A DNA stretch of 21,353 bases from Marinospirillum sp. GTDB lineage: Bacteria > Pseudomonadota > Gammaproteobacteria > Pseudomonadales > Halomonadaceae. Under the pieces are notes generated by a model. That model saw only the letters and a program-made list of their open reading frames with translations. It did no database searches and had not been told where the DNA came from. The DNA lies in the NCBI GenBank assembly GCA_007119985.1, contig SKOQ01000056.1, positions 1 through 21,353 on the forward strand, given 5' to 3'. This document shows, one piece after another, positions 14,077 to 21,353 of the stretch (position 1 is the first letter of the stretch; every line of letters begins with the position of its first letter). Made by a program: the position numbers and the translations under genes.

Positions 14077-16122
14077 TCAGGCTTCCAACTCAGCCAACTG
14101 CGCAAGCAATTGCGCTTCATCCATCACGGGCACCCCTAGGCTTTCGGCCTTCATCAGCTTAGACCCTGCCGCTGCACCAGCCACCAGCCGAGTCGTTTTT
14201 TTCGAAATACTCCCTGAGACCTTGGCACCTAGTGCTTCTAGGCGCGCCTTGGCTTGATCCCGTGTCAGACTTTCTAAGCTGCCTGTCAGCACCCAGGTTT
14301 GCCCAGCCAAGGGCAGGTCTTCACGCTGCCGACTGACTTCAGGCCAGTGCACACCGGCTTGTCTTAGCTGATCAAGGGTGGCTCGATTATGGGGTTCGGC
14401 AAAAAAGGCCAAAAGATGCTGCGCCACAATCGGGCCGATATCCTCAACACTGAGCAAAGCCTCCAGATCAGCCTGCATCAGCAGTTCAAGCTGACCAAAA
14501 TGACGGGCAAGATTGGCGGCTGTGGTTTCACCCACTTCGCGGATACCCAGTGCATAGATAAAGCGAGCCAAACTGGTCTGCTTGCTCTTTTCGATAGCAG
14601 CAACAAGATTCGCTGCTGATTTGGGGCCCATGCGTTCTAGCTCGCTCAACTGTTCACTGGTCAGCTGGTAGAGATCGGCAGGTGTGGTGACCCACTGCTT
14701 TTCGACCAACTGATCAATCAGCTTCTCACCTAAGCCTTCAATATCTAACGCCTTGCGACTGGCAAAGTGCTTGAGGGCTTCTTTGCGCTGGGCAGCACAA
14801 TACAAGCCGCCCGTGCAACGATAAACTGCCTCGCCTTCAGCACGCTCAACCTGAGATTCACAAACAGGGCATACCTTGGGTGGCACGATGACCTCAGTCT
14901 CAGCTGGGCGCTGATCCAAGCGCACACGCACCACCTGAGGAATCACATCACCGGCTCGACGTATGATGACATGATCACCACGGCGCAGATCGAGACGCGC
15001 GATTTCATCCATATTATGCAAGGTCGCATTGGAGACCATCACCCCCGCCACCTGCACCGGCGCTAAGCGTGCGACAGGCGTAATCGCCCCTGTACGCCCG
15101 ACCTGAAACTCCACATCCAGTACCTGAGTGGTTTCTTCTTGCGCGGGATATTTATACGCCACGGCCCAGCGCGGTTCACGTGAGCGAAAACCCAGCTCAG
15201 CCTGTAAACGCAGGTTATTCAACTTGAGAACGGCACCATCGATATCAAAAGGCAAGGCATCGCGCTGCTGCGCTAATTGCTCGCAGTAGTCGATCAAGCC
15301 CTGCTCGCCTTGCACCAGTTGCAGTTGGCGACTGATCTTGAATCCCCAAGCCTCAAGCTGCTGCATGGCTGCATAGTGGGTTTCTAACGTGATGTCTTGA
15401 CTGACCTGCGCGACTTGGTAGGCAGTAAAAATGAGCGGGCGCTGGGCCGTGATACGTGGATCAAGCTGGCGTAGGCTGCCTGCGGCGGCATTACGCGGGT
15501 TGGCAAAAATCTTGCTCTCCTGTTCACGCGCTCGAGCATTCATCGCCTCAAAAGCGCTGCGCAGCATATAGACTTCACCGCGCACTTCAAGATATTCAGG
15601 GTAGGCTTCGCCTTGGAGCAGCAGCGGAATGCTGGCGAGGGTTTTCAAGTTTTCGGTAATCCCTTCGCCGCTCTGCCCATCCCCCCGGGTGACGCCTTGC
15701 ACTAAGCGCCCGTTCTGATAAATCAGGCTGACGGCCAGACCATCGAGTTTAGGTTCGCAGCAAAACTCCAGTGGCTGGTCAGCACGCCCGAGATCTTCCA
15801 GCGCCTGCTCGACTCGCCGAACAAAACCGCTCAGCCCTTGAGCATCAAACACATTACCCAAAGACAGCATTGGCACCTGATGCTGGACTTCAGGAAAACG
15901 ATTTAAAGGCTGCGCACCAACACGCTGGGTCGGTGAGTAGGGATCCATCAACTGAGGGTAATCGCTTTCGAGCTGCTGCAGCTCACGATAAAGTTGATCA
16001 TATTCACTATCTGGCACAACTGGATCATCCAGCACATGATAGCGATAATTATGATAGTGAAGCTGCTGGATCAGCTGCTGGTAGCGGCTTGCTGATGCCG
16101 CATCAAGAGAGGACAGACTCAT
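14077..16122 (-). CDS. ligA: NAD-dependent DNA ligase
   Basis: LigA seals nicks in duplex DNA during replication and repair using NAD. The 681 residues compare with 671 in E. coli. In order: domain Ia with HYHNYRYHVLDDP at 22-34 and the NAD-contacting YDQLYREL; the adenylation domain with CEPKLDGLA, in which Lys125 is the nucleotide-accepting residue; GVTRGDGQSGEGITEN at 143-158; NPRNAAAGSLRQLD at 208-221; an OB fold with GRTGAITPVARL; a four-cysteine zinc finger (Cys418, 421, 436, 442); helix-hairpin-helix repeats at about 450-590; and a BRCT domain from about 604 to the end. The ATG has no obvious Shine-Dalgarno and an in-frame TGA lies two codons upstream, so this start is the only one. 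It follows the zipA stop by 19 nt, which suggests coupled expression. Confidence 0.97.
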   Translation of the reverse strand: MSLSSLDAASASRYQQLIQQLHYHNYRYHVLDDPVVPDSEYDQLYRELQQLESDYPQLMDPYSPTQRVGAQPLNRFPEVQHQVPMLSLGNVFDAQGLSGFVRRVEQALEDLGRADQPLEFCCEPKLDGLAVSLIYQNGRLVQGVTRGDGQSGEGITENLKTLASIPLLLQGEAYPEYLEVRGEVYMLRSAFEAMNARAREQESKIFANPRNAAAGSLRQLDPRITAQRPLIFTAYQVAQVSQDITLETHYAAMQQLEAWGFKISRQLQLVQGEQGLIDYCEQLAQQRDALPFDIDGAVLKLNNLRLQAELGFRSREPRWAVAYKYPAQEETTQVLDVEFQVGRTGAITPVARLAPVQVAGVMVSNATLHNMDEIARLDLRRGDHVIIRRAGDVIPQVVRVRLDQRPAETEVIVPPKVCPVCESQVERAEGEAVYRCTGGLYCAAQRKEALKHFASRKALDIEGLGEKLIDQLVEKQWVTTPADLYQLTSEQLSELERMGPKSAANLVAAIEKSKQTSLARFIYALGIREVGETTAANLARHFGQLELLMQADLEALLSVEDIGPIVAQHLLAFFAEPHNRATLDQLRQAGVHWPEVSRQREDLPLAGQTWVLTGSLESLTRDQAKARLEALGAKVSGSISKKTTRLVAGAAAGSKLMKAESLGVPVMDEAQLLAQLAELEA

Positions 16123-16141
16123 GGGGGTTCATTCACTTTAA

Positions 16142-17290
16142 CTAAGGAGCAGCAGCATCGTGGCGACCTGCCTTCATTTTCTTCAAACGTCTCTGGCGCT
16201 CAAAATCTTGAATACGCTGGCGATAGTGCTCGATGGTTTGCTGAGTCAGATTACTGCGCTGCTCATCTTGCAATTCAGCCTGCAGGTTATGCTCAAAAAT
16301 CTGCGCTGTCGCCAGCATGCGCTCAAATACCTGCTTGGGGTCCTTGGGGCCAGGCAAAGGCATCACTAAAACCAGCCCGCTGGTCGCCACTTGATCCAGT
16401 TGCGAAGGATCAAAGCGCCCTGGACTGTACATATTCATCAAAGAATAGCCAAGACCTGTGCCTTGTGGCTCAATATAGTGGTAAAAACCATTGGCGCTGA
16501 GCTCTAGGCCGATGGTCTGCGCGACCTTCAGCAAGAGTGCGCCGCTAAATAACTGGCCCGGCTGGGCCGTCACATTTAAGGTGATAAATTCTTCTGCGGA
16601 CTTCCAAGTGCTTTTTTCCAGCTCAGTCACCGCTTCAGTCAGATCCTGCTGCGCAGTCTGCTCATGCGTCTGCGACGCCCTACTCTGAGCCGGATTCGGT
16701 GGCGTTAGATGCAGATCAACCAAATCGCTCTGATCGGTTTCTACTGCGGCCATGCCAACATCAGATGGAGCCGGTAAGTCCATTGGATCAGCGGCCTCGG
16801 ACCAGGCTACTTCTTCTGTCGACTCGACATCAGATGGCATGAGATGCTCTGCTGGCTCATTCTGCTGACGCTCTTGGGCAGCAACCTGAGAGGCTTCAGC
16901 AAAGCCAGGATCGTAGGAAAAGAGCGCGCGCATGCTTTCTAAACTGGGCTTAAAAGGAACCTCTTCTGCTGCGCTGCTGTCCTGCTCTTCGGATAGCATC
17001 TGAGCTGGAGAAGGCGTTTTTTGCGTCAAGACAGGGATAGGGTCATCATCAAAGACTTCAATATGATCAAAGAGAGGATCCAAATCCTGACGTGTCCGTG
17101 GCTGTTCTGAGGCCGCTAGGCTCGGCAGCTCTCGCTCAAGCTGTTCACGGCGCGCCTGCTCTTCTGGGTCCAGTTCATCTGCCTCCTGCTCAGCTTCTTC
17201 AGCCGCACGTCGACGACGACGCAAGGCATCCCAAAGGATGAGCGCAAACACAGCCAAACCCAAACCGAGTAACCCTAACTGCAACCCCAT
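16142..17290 (-). CDS. zipA: Cell division protein ZipA
   Basis: ZipA anchors FtsZ to the inner membrane at the division septum and stabilises the Z ring. With the start at 17290 it has 382 residues: a single N-terminal membrane helix at about 2-20 (GLQLGLLGLGLAVFALILW), a basic stop-transfer patch DALRRRRRAAEE, a long linker (about 30-230) rich in Glu, Asp, Ser and Pro, and the C-terminal FtsZ-binding domain at about 233-340 (EEFITLNVTA, GFYHYIEPQG, LGYSLMNMYSPGRFDP, TSGLVLVMPLPG, ERMLATAQ). I chose ATG 17290 over an upstream in-frame ATG at 17332 because AAGGTGA lies just before it and the helix then starts at residue 2. It is placed between smc and ligA, as in Pseudomonas. Confidence 0.94.
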   Translation of the reverse strand: MGLQLGLLGLGLAVFALILWDALRRRRRAAEEAEQEADELDPEEQARREQLERELPSLAASEQPRTRQDLDPLFDHIEVFDDDPIPVLTQKTPSPAQMLSEEQDSSAAEEVPFKPSLESMRALFSYDPGFAEASQVAAQERQQNEPAEHLMPSDVESTEEVAWSEAADPMDLPAPSDVGMAAVETDQSDLVDLHLTPPNPAQSRASQTHEQTAQQDLTEAVTELEKSTWKSAEEFITLNVTAQPGQLFSGALLLKVAQTIGLELSANGFYHYIEPQGTGLGYSLMNMYSPGRFDPSQLDQVATSGLVLVMPLPGPKDPKQVFERMLATAQIFEHNLQAELQDEQRSNLTQQTIEHYRQRIQDFERQRRLKKMKAGRHDAAAP

Positions 17291-17415
17291 AACAATACTC
17301 ACCTTCCTACTGAATACGCTGCGACCTAGCATTGAAACTGACTGTTCGAGCGGTCGATATTAGCAACTTTGCTGCAATGCGAATAGCGAAAACTGCAAGC
17401 AAGGCCGCTGCTTAG

Positions 17416-20400
17416 CTAGTCTTCACCGACTAAAGCCGCTGCTTCCTCTAAATCGACACTGACTAAACGCGAGACACCTGGCTCTTGCATGGTGACCCCC
17501 ATCAGCTGTTCGGCACTTTCCATGGCCTGCTTATTGTGCGTAATGTAAATAAACTGGATGCGGCTAGACATCTCCTTCACCAAGGCGGCATAGCGTCCGA
17601 CATTGGTATCATCCAGTGGTGCATCAACCTCATCCAGCATACAAAAGGGGGCTGGATTCAGCTCAAAAATAGAGAAGACCAGCGCCAGCGCGGTCAGTGC
17701 TTTTTCTCCACCTGAAAGCAGATGAATCGTTGCATTTTTCTTCCCAGGTGGGCGCGCCATAATGCTGACACCGGTTTCCAGAAGATCTTCTCCTGTCAAC
17801 TGTAACCAGGCTGCACCACCCCCAAAGACCTTTGGAAAGAGTGTCTGAAGGCCTTGATTCACCTGATTAAAAGTGTCTTTAAAGCGCTGGCGTGTTTCAC
17901 GATCGATACGCTTGATCGCTTGATCGAGTGTTTCCAGCGCGTCACAAAGTTCTGCATTTTGCGCATCGAGGTAGTTTTTGCGCTCAGCCTGCTGGTCATA
18001 CTCTTCTATTGCCGCTAGGTTGATCGCGCCAAGACGACGTATCTGCTCTTGTGCTTTATGGAGCGCCTCTTGCCATTCTGATTCACAAGCCGCGTCACTG
18101 AGTTCAGCCAGTACATCCTTTAAACTTAGGCCTTCTTGCTGTAGATGCTCTAGGTGGTGATCTCTTTGCACCATCAGTGATTGCTGTTGAAGGCGCAGTT
18201 CTTCTAACTCTTGACGCTGAATTTCTAGGCGCTTTTCATGGCCTTGGCGCTGCTGCTCAAGCTGTTTCTGGGCCTCTTGTTCCTGCTGGAAGATCTGGCG
18301 GATGTGTCCGACCTGCTCTTCTTGATCTAAGCGACGCTCGAGCAGTTCTTCTAACTCAGCCAGCTGAAGATCATCAGGATCACGTAGCTGCTCTAAGTCC
18401 AGTTGGAGCTGTTCGGTTTGCTCAACATGGCGTTGTCTTTGCTCCGTTAAACGCTGCATCGCCTGCTGACAAGCCTGCTCCTGAGTTTTGAGCTCTTGAT
18501 ATTTGAGCTGCGCTGCTTGCCATTGGCCGGTCATACTGCGCTGCTGGATTTTTTGCGCTTCACGCTCGGCACGCAACTGCTGACGCTCGGCATCCAGCTG
18601 AGCTCGTTCTTCGGCGTGAGCTTCCAACTGTAGCAAAGCTTCTTCCCACTCCTCGCGTACCAACTGAAGCTGCTCATTGAGCTCATCACGCTCAGCAGCC
18701 AGCTCAGCAGCCTGCGCTTGTCGCTGTCTCTGCTGCTCTTGAGCATAGCGCTGTTGCTCACTGAGGCGAGCCTGCTCGGCCATCCACTGACTAAGCTTTT
18801 GCTGCTCGATCTGCACAGCTTGTTGACCTTGCTGCTGTTGCTCTTGCAGTTGCTCAAGGCGCTGCTGAATCGTCTCTTGCTGCTCTTCAGTCTCGGCATA
18901 GGCTTCTTCAAGAAGCTGAACCTGCTCTTCTAAATCTCGAAGCGCTTTTTGACGCAACAACAAGCCACTTGCACTTTGCTGGGTTGCCAACAACATCCCA
19001 CCATCGGCGAGCACACGATCCCCACCGGGAGTCATCCATGCTTCACCTGTCGCCAATTCTGCTTGGCGCGCCAAAGCAGCATCAAGCGATTCAATCGGAC
19101 GATAAGTTGATAGAAGATGGCGCACGGACAGCGGCAAAGATGGGGCTTGATCCAATAAAGCAACCAAAGAAGCAGACTCATGATCTTGGAGCGAAGCCCC
19201 CCCTAAAGCATCGGCCTCTGGTTGCATGAACCAGCTCACCTCGCCGCTAGGAGGGCAGTGCCACACTTGGGCAGCGGTTTGCTTCGGCGGTAGTAAAAAA
19301 GATTGTAAGGCAGGGCCCAGTGCAACTTCAAAAGCCTTCTCCCAACCCTGTGGTACCTCAAGCCAAGCCCCTAAGCGCGGATAACGGTTCAAGCCTTGCT
19401 CGACCAACCAGGCTTCTAGGACTGCATCCTGGCCTTCCAGCTCCGCTTGCTGCAAGGCTTGCAACGAAGCCAAGCGGCCCTGTTGCTGCTGAAGCTGCGT
19501 GGCCTGCTGGTGTTGAAGTTGGCGCTGCTCTTTGGCTTGTTGCTCCAGCTGTTCGTGCTGCATGTGAAGCGCTTGCTGCTCTTCTTGAAGCGCGAATAGT
19601 GTTTCTTGACTGGCTTCACGCTCAAGCTCGACTTCCTCAAGTCGCGCTGCTGTCAAGCCATCTTGTTCCACGGCCTGTTGCTGTTTTAAGCGCTCTTCTT
19701 GTTGTGCTAAGCGTTGGCGCTGTGCCTCTAGCTGCTGAATTTTGGCCTGGGCTAAAGTCGCGCGCTGCTGCTCAGCATCCGCTTGCCGATGGAAGATCTC
19801 CCAAGTTTCTTGAAGTTGTTGATAGGCTTGTTCGAGTTCATCTTGTACGGCCAGTTGTTGTTGCTCAGCTTCTTGCAGCTGTTCAACTTGCGGCGCGAGT
19901 TCAACCAGTGTCTGTTGAATTTCACTCAACTGCGCTTGGTCTGCCGCCAGGGCTGCCTCAACCTGAGCACGCTGCTGCTGGGCTTCTTCAAGATGCTGCT
20001 GCAGTTGGCGTTCACGTTGGCGTTGATGCTGCAAGCCCTGCTCTAGACGAGCAATCTGAAGATCGTATTGATTGAGCTGTTGTTGCGCCGCTTCCAATTC
20101 GGCGGCAGCCTGCGTCTGCGCTTCACGTCGCGCCTCAAGCTGCGCCTCTCCCTGACGTAGCAGAGCCAACTCGGCTTCTTTTTCTACTTCTAAACGACGT
20201 ATCGCCTCTAGCTTAAGCTGGAGCTGCTGATCTGCTGTACGCCAGCGCATCACCGCCAGTTCGGCTTTCAAGCGTCGCTCTTGGCGTCGAAGCTCTTGAT
20301 AACGCTGGGCCGCTGCGGCTTGGCGACCTAAGCGCTCTAGCTGGCGCGCTAGCTCTTCACGCACATCATCCAAGCGCTCTAGGTTTTCTTGCGTACGACG

Positions 20401-20952
20401 AATCCGGCTTTCGGTTTCTTTGCGCCGCTCTTTGTATTTGGAAATGCCAGCGGCTTCTTCGAGGTAAACGCGCAACTCTTCAGGACGTGCTTCGATCAGG
20501 CGCGAGATCATGCCCTGTTCAATAATGGCATAGCTACGCGCACCGAGGCCGGTACCCAGAAACAGATCGGTAATATCACGCCGGCGACATTTACTGCCGT
20601 TGAGGTAATAGTTGGACTGGCCATCACGCGTCACCAAACGCTTGACCGCCAACTCAGCATAATCGGCATAAGGGCCGCCTAAGCGACCCTCACGGTTATC
20701 AAACACCAGTTCGATCGAGGCTTGGCTGACCGGTTTACGCTGCTGGGAGCCATTAAAAATGACATCGGTCATCGACTCACCGCGCAGGTACTTGGCCGAA
20801 GATTCGCCCATCACCCAGCGCACGGCGTCAATGATATTGGATTTGCCACAACCATTTGGCCCAACAACCGCAGTCATTTGGCTTTTGAAGGTCACAGTGG
20901 TGGGGTCCACAAAAGACTTGAACCCCGCCAGTTTAATGGCTTTTAAGCGCAT
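17416..20952 (-). CDS. smc: Chromosome partition protein SMC
   Basis: SMC is the ATPase of the SMC-ScpAB condensin that organises and segregates the chromosome. The 1178 residues match the family length. The N-terminal head has Walker A GPNGCGKSN (31-39, Lys37) and RGESMTDVIFNGS. Coiled coil spans about 170-500, followed by the hinge at about 505-660 (GLNRYPRLGAWLEV to DRVLADGGMLLA) and a second coiled coil. The C-terminal head has the signature LSGGEKALTALAL at 1079-1091 and Walker B FCMLDEVDAPLD with Asp1107 and Glu1108. The coiled coils are remarkably rich in glutamine. No Shine-Dalgarno is evident before the ATG. The gene lies 39 nt after ccmI and 125 nt before zipA. The kleisin genes scpA and scpB are not in this window. 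Confidence 0.97.
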   Translation of the reverse strand: MRLKAIKLAGFKSFVDPTTVTFKSQMTAVVGPNGCGKSNIIDAVRWVMGESSAKYLRGESMTDVIFNGSQQRKPVSQASIELVFDNREGRLGGPYADYAELAVKRLVTRDGQSNYYLNGSKCRRRDITDLFLGTGLGARSYAIIEQGMISRLIEARPEELRVYLEEAAGISKYKERRKETESRIRRTQENLERLDDVREELARQLERLGRQAAAAQRYQELRRQERRLKAELAVMRWRTADQQLQLKLEAIRRLEVEKEAELALLRQGEAQLEARREAQTQAAAELEAAQQQLNQYDLQIARLEQGLQHQRQRERQLQQHLEEAQQQRAQVEAALAADQAQLSEIQQTLVELAPQVEQLQEAEQQQLAVQDELEQAYQQLQETWEIFHRQADAEQQRATLAQAKIQQLEAQRQRLAQQEERLKQQQAVEQDGLTAARLEEVELEREASQETLFALQEEQQALHMQHEQLEQQAKEQRQLQHQQATQLQQQQGRLASLQALQQAELEGQDAVLEAWLVEQGLNRYPRLGAWLEVPQGWEKAFEVALGPALQSFLLPPKQTAAQVWHCPPSGEVSWFMQPEADALGGASLQDHESASLVALLDQAPSLPLSVRHLLSTYRPIESLDAALARQAELATGEAWMTPGGDRVLADGGMLLATQQSASGLLLRQKALRDLEEQVQLLEEAYAETEEQQETIQQRLEQLQEQQQQGQQAVQIEQQKLSQWMAEQARLSEQQRYAQEQQRQRQAQAAELAAERDELNEQLQLVREEWEEALLQLEAHAEERAQLDAERQQLRAEREAQKIQQRSMTGQWQAAQLKYQELKTQEQACQQAMQRLTEQRQRHVEQTEQLQLDLEQLRDPDDLQLAELEELLERRLDQEEQVGHIRQIFQQEQEAQKQLEQQRQGHEKRLEIQRQELEELRLQQQSLMVQRDHHLEHLQQEGLSLKDVLAELSDAACESEWQEALHKAQEQIRRLGAINLAAIEEYDQQAERKNYLDAQNAELCDALETLDQAIKRIDRETRQRFKDTFNQVNQGLQTLFPKVFGGGAAWLQLTGEDLLETGVSIMARPPGKKNATIHLLSGGEKALTALALVFSIFELNPAPFCMLDEVDAPLDDTNVGRYAALVKEMSSRIQFIYITHNKQAMESAEQLMGVTMQEPGVSRLVSVDLEEAAALVGED

Positions 20953-20990
20953 GGGAGAAAATCAGCTCATTCGAGTTTAGATAACCGCCT

Positions 20991-20996
20991 ATTATA
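20991..20996 (-). promoter_or_regulatory. Possible -10 box for smc
   Basis: The minus strand reads TATAAT exactly, overlapping the ccmI stop codon and lying 39 nt before the smc ATG. The -35 region is poor (CGAGTT or similar at 16-18 nt), so this may be chance. If used, the smc leader would be about 30 nt and without a ribosome site. Confidence 0.25.
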
Positions 20997-21353
20997 ACTG
21001 ACGATTGATTAATAACTCGACCTGCTGAGTGCCATCCACTTCAAACCAGTCACTTTCGCCCTGCCAATCACCCTCTTGGGCTTCTAAAGTACCGCTCATC
21101 GAGATCCGTGCAAAGAGCTTCACGCGCTGCGCTGAGGAGAGGTTATTGGTTGGCGCCATCGCCTGCTCATCGCTCAAGCGCACTGCTGTTGGTAGATCGC
21201 CAGCACGAATCCGCGTTGCCGCCACGGGCGCACCACCTCGATCTGAAACGGCATATACGAAGACCGTGGCACGAGGGCTGGTGAGCAGCTGCGCTGCATC
21301 ACTTAAGGCCAGGTTCAGGATAAAGTTCGGTCCGATTTCTGCCAGAGCCTCCA
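20992..21353 (-). CDS. ccmI: Cytochrome c biogenesis factor CcmI, C-terminal part (5' end off window)
   Basis: About 120 codons of an open frame run in from the right edge and end at TAA (20994-20992). The sequence has the order of the periplasmic C-terminal domain of CcmI/CycH: NFILNLALSDAAQLLTSP, then RATVFVYAVSDRGGAPVAATRIRAGDLP, AVRLSDEQAMAPTNNLSSA, VKLFARISMSGTLEAQEGDWQGES. CcmI holds apocytochrome c for haem attachment in the cytochrome c maturation system. The N-terminal membrane helices and TPR region would lie to the right of the window. Only the last domain is visible, so the call rests on that match. It is followed by smc on the same strand after 39 nt. Confidence 0.75.
   Translation of the reverse strand, partial: EALAEIGPNFILNLALSDAAQLLTSPRATVFVYAVSDRGGAPVAATRIRAGDLPTAVRLSDEQAMAPTNNLSSAQRVKLFARISMSGTLEAQEGDWQGESDWFEVDGTQQVELLINRQL

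Noticed and set aside
17291..17332. Longer ZipA start at 17332
   Set aside because: There is no ribosome site there. ATG 17290 has AAGGTGA upstream and gives the family N-terminus.
17404..17444. Direct repeat GCCGCTGCTT at the smc 3' end
   Set aside because: Two 10-bp copies only, one inside the smc coding end. No inverted structure or T-run goes with it.
19320..20075. 251-residue open frame antisense to smc
   Set aside because: Its composition is a mirror of the Gln-rich smc coiled coil. It has no recognisable domain or ribosome site.
1..21353. Search for CRISPR, insertion sequences, phage genes, tRNA and rRNA
   Set aside because: No spaced direct-repeat array, transposase, integrase or tRNA/rRNA-like sequence was seen. 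All long stretches are accounted for by housekeeping genes.

Overview
This window is ordinary chromosomal DNA from a gammaproteobacterium. It is densely coding, has about mid-50s percent G+C by eye, and shows no insertion sequence, phage gene, tRNA, rRNA or CRISPR array. ZipA, an E. coli-type glutamate-cysteine ligase, valine-pyruvate aminotransferase AvtA and a YheU-type protein all point to Gammaproteobacteria. A true SMC, rather than MukB, argues against the enteric and Vibrio lineages. The orders nadK - phosphatase - rhomboid - DUF1315 and smc - zipA - ligA resemble Pseudomonas and Oceanospirillales. This placement is inference from gene content and remembered gene order.

Layout. (1) 1-1467, minus strand: the 5' part of gshA (its 3' end lies off the left edge), preceded by a gene for a protein with two CBS domains. 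A candidate promoter and an inverted repeat lie in the gap between them. (2) 1597-5206, plus strand: an EamA/DMT permease; a small outer-membrane beta-barrel gene that overlaps nadK by 4 bp; a metallophosphatase preceded by a 10-codon candidate leader ORF; then a strong intrinsic terminator. (3) 5297-11737, plus strand: a tightly packed run of rhomboid protease, DUF1315 protein, tamA and tamB, joined by two ATGA overlaps and one 8-nt gap. (4) 11734-13277, minus strand: yheU-like gene and avtA, overlapping each other by 4 bp. AvtA meets tamB tail to tail on a shared CTAG. (5) 13278-14072: a more A+T-rich stretch with one orphan membrane-protein gene and a bidirectional terminator. (6) 14077-21353, minus strand: the 3' end of ccmI, then smc, zipA and ligA.

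The themes are envelope biogenesis (TamA/TamB, an outer-membrane barrel, rhomboid protease, CcmI), chromosome and division biology (SMC, LigA, ZipA), and small-molecule metabolism (glutathione, NADP, valine/alanine). I see no clear evidence of a new multi-gene system. The items most worth a second look are the leader ORF before the phosphatase, the rhomboid-DUF1315-TAM operon, the orphan membrane gene with its palindrome-bearing leader, and several operator-like inverted repeats in intergenic DNA. No gap between genes exceeds 300 bases.
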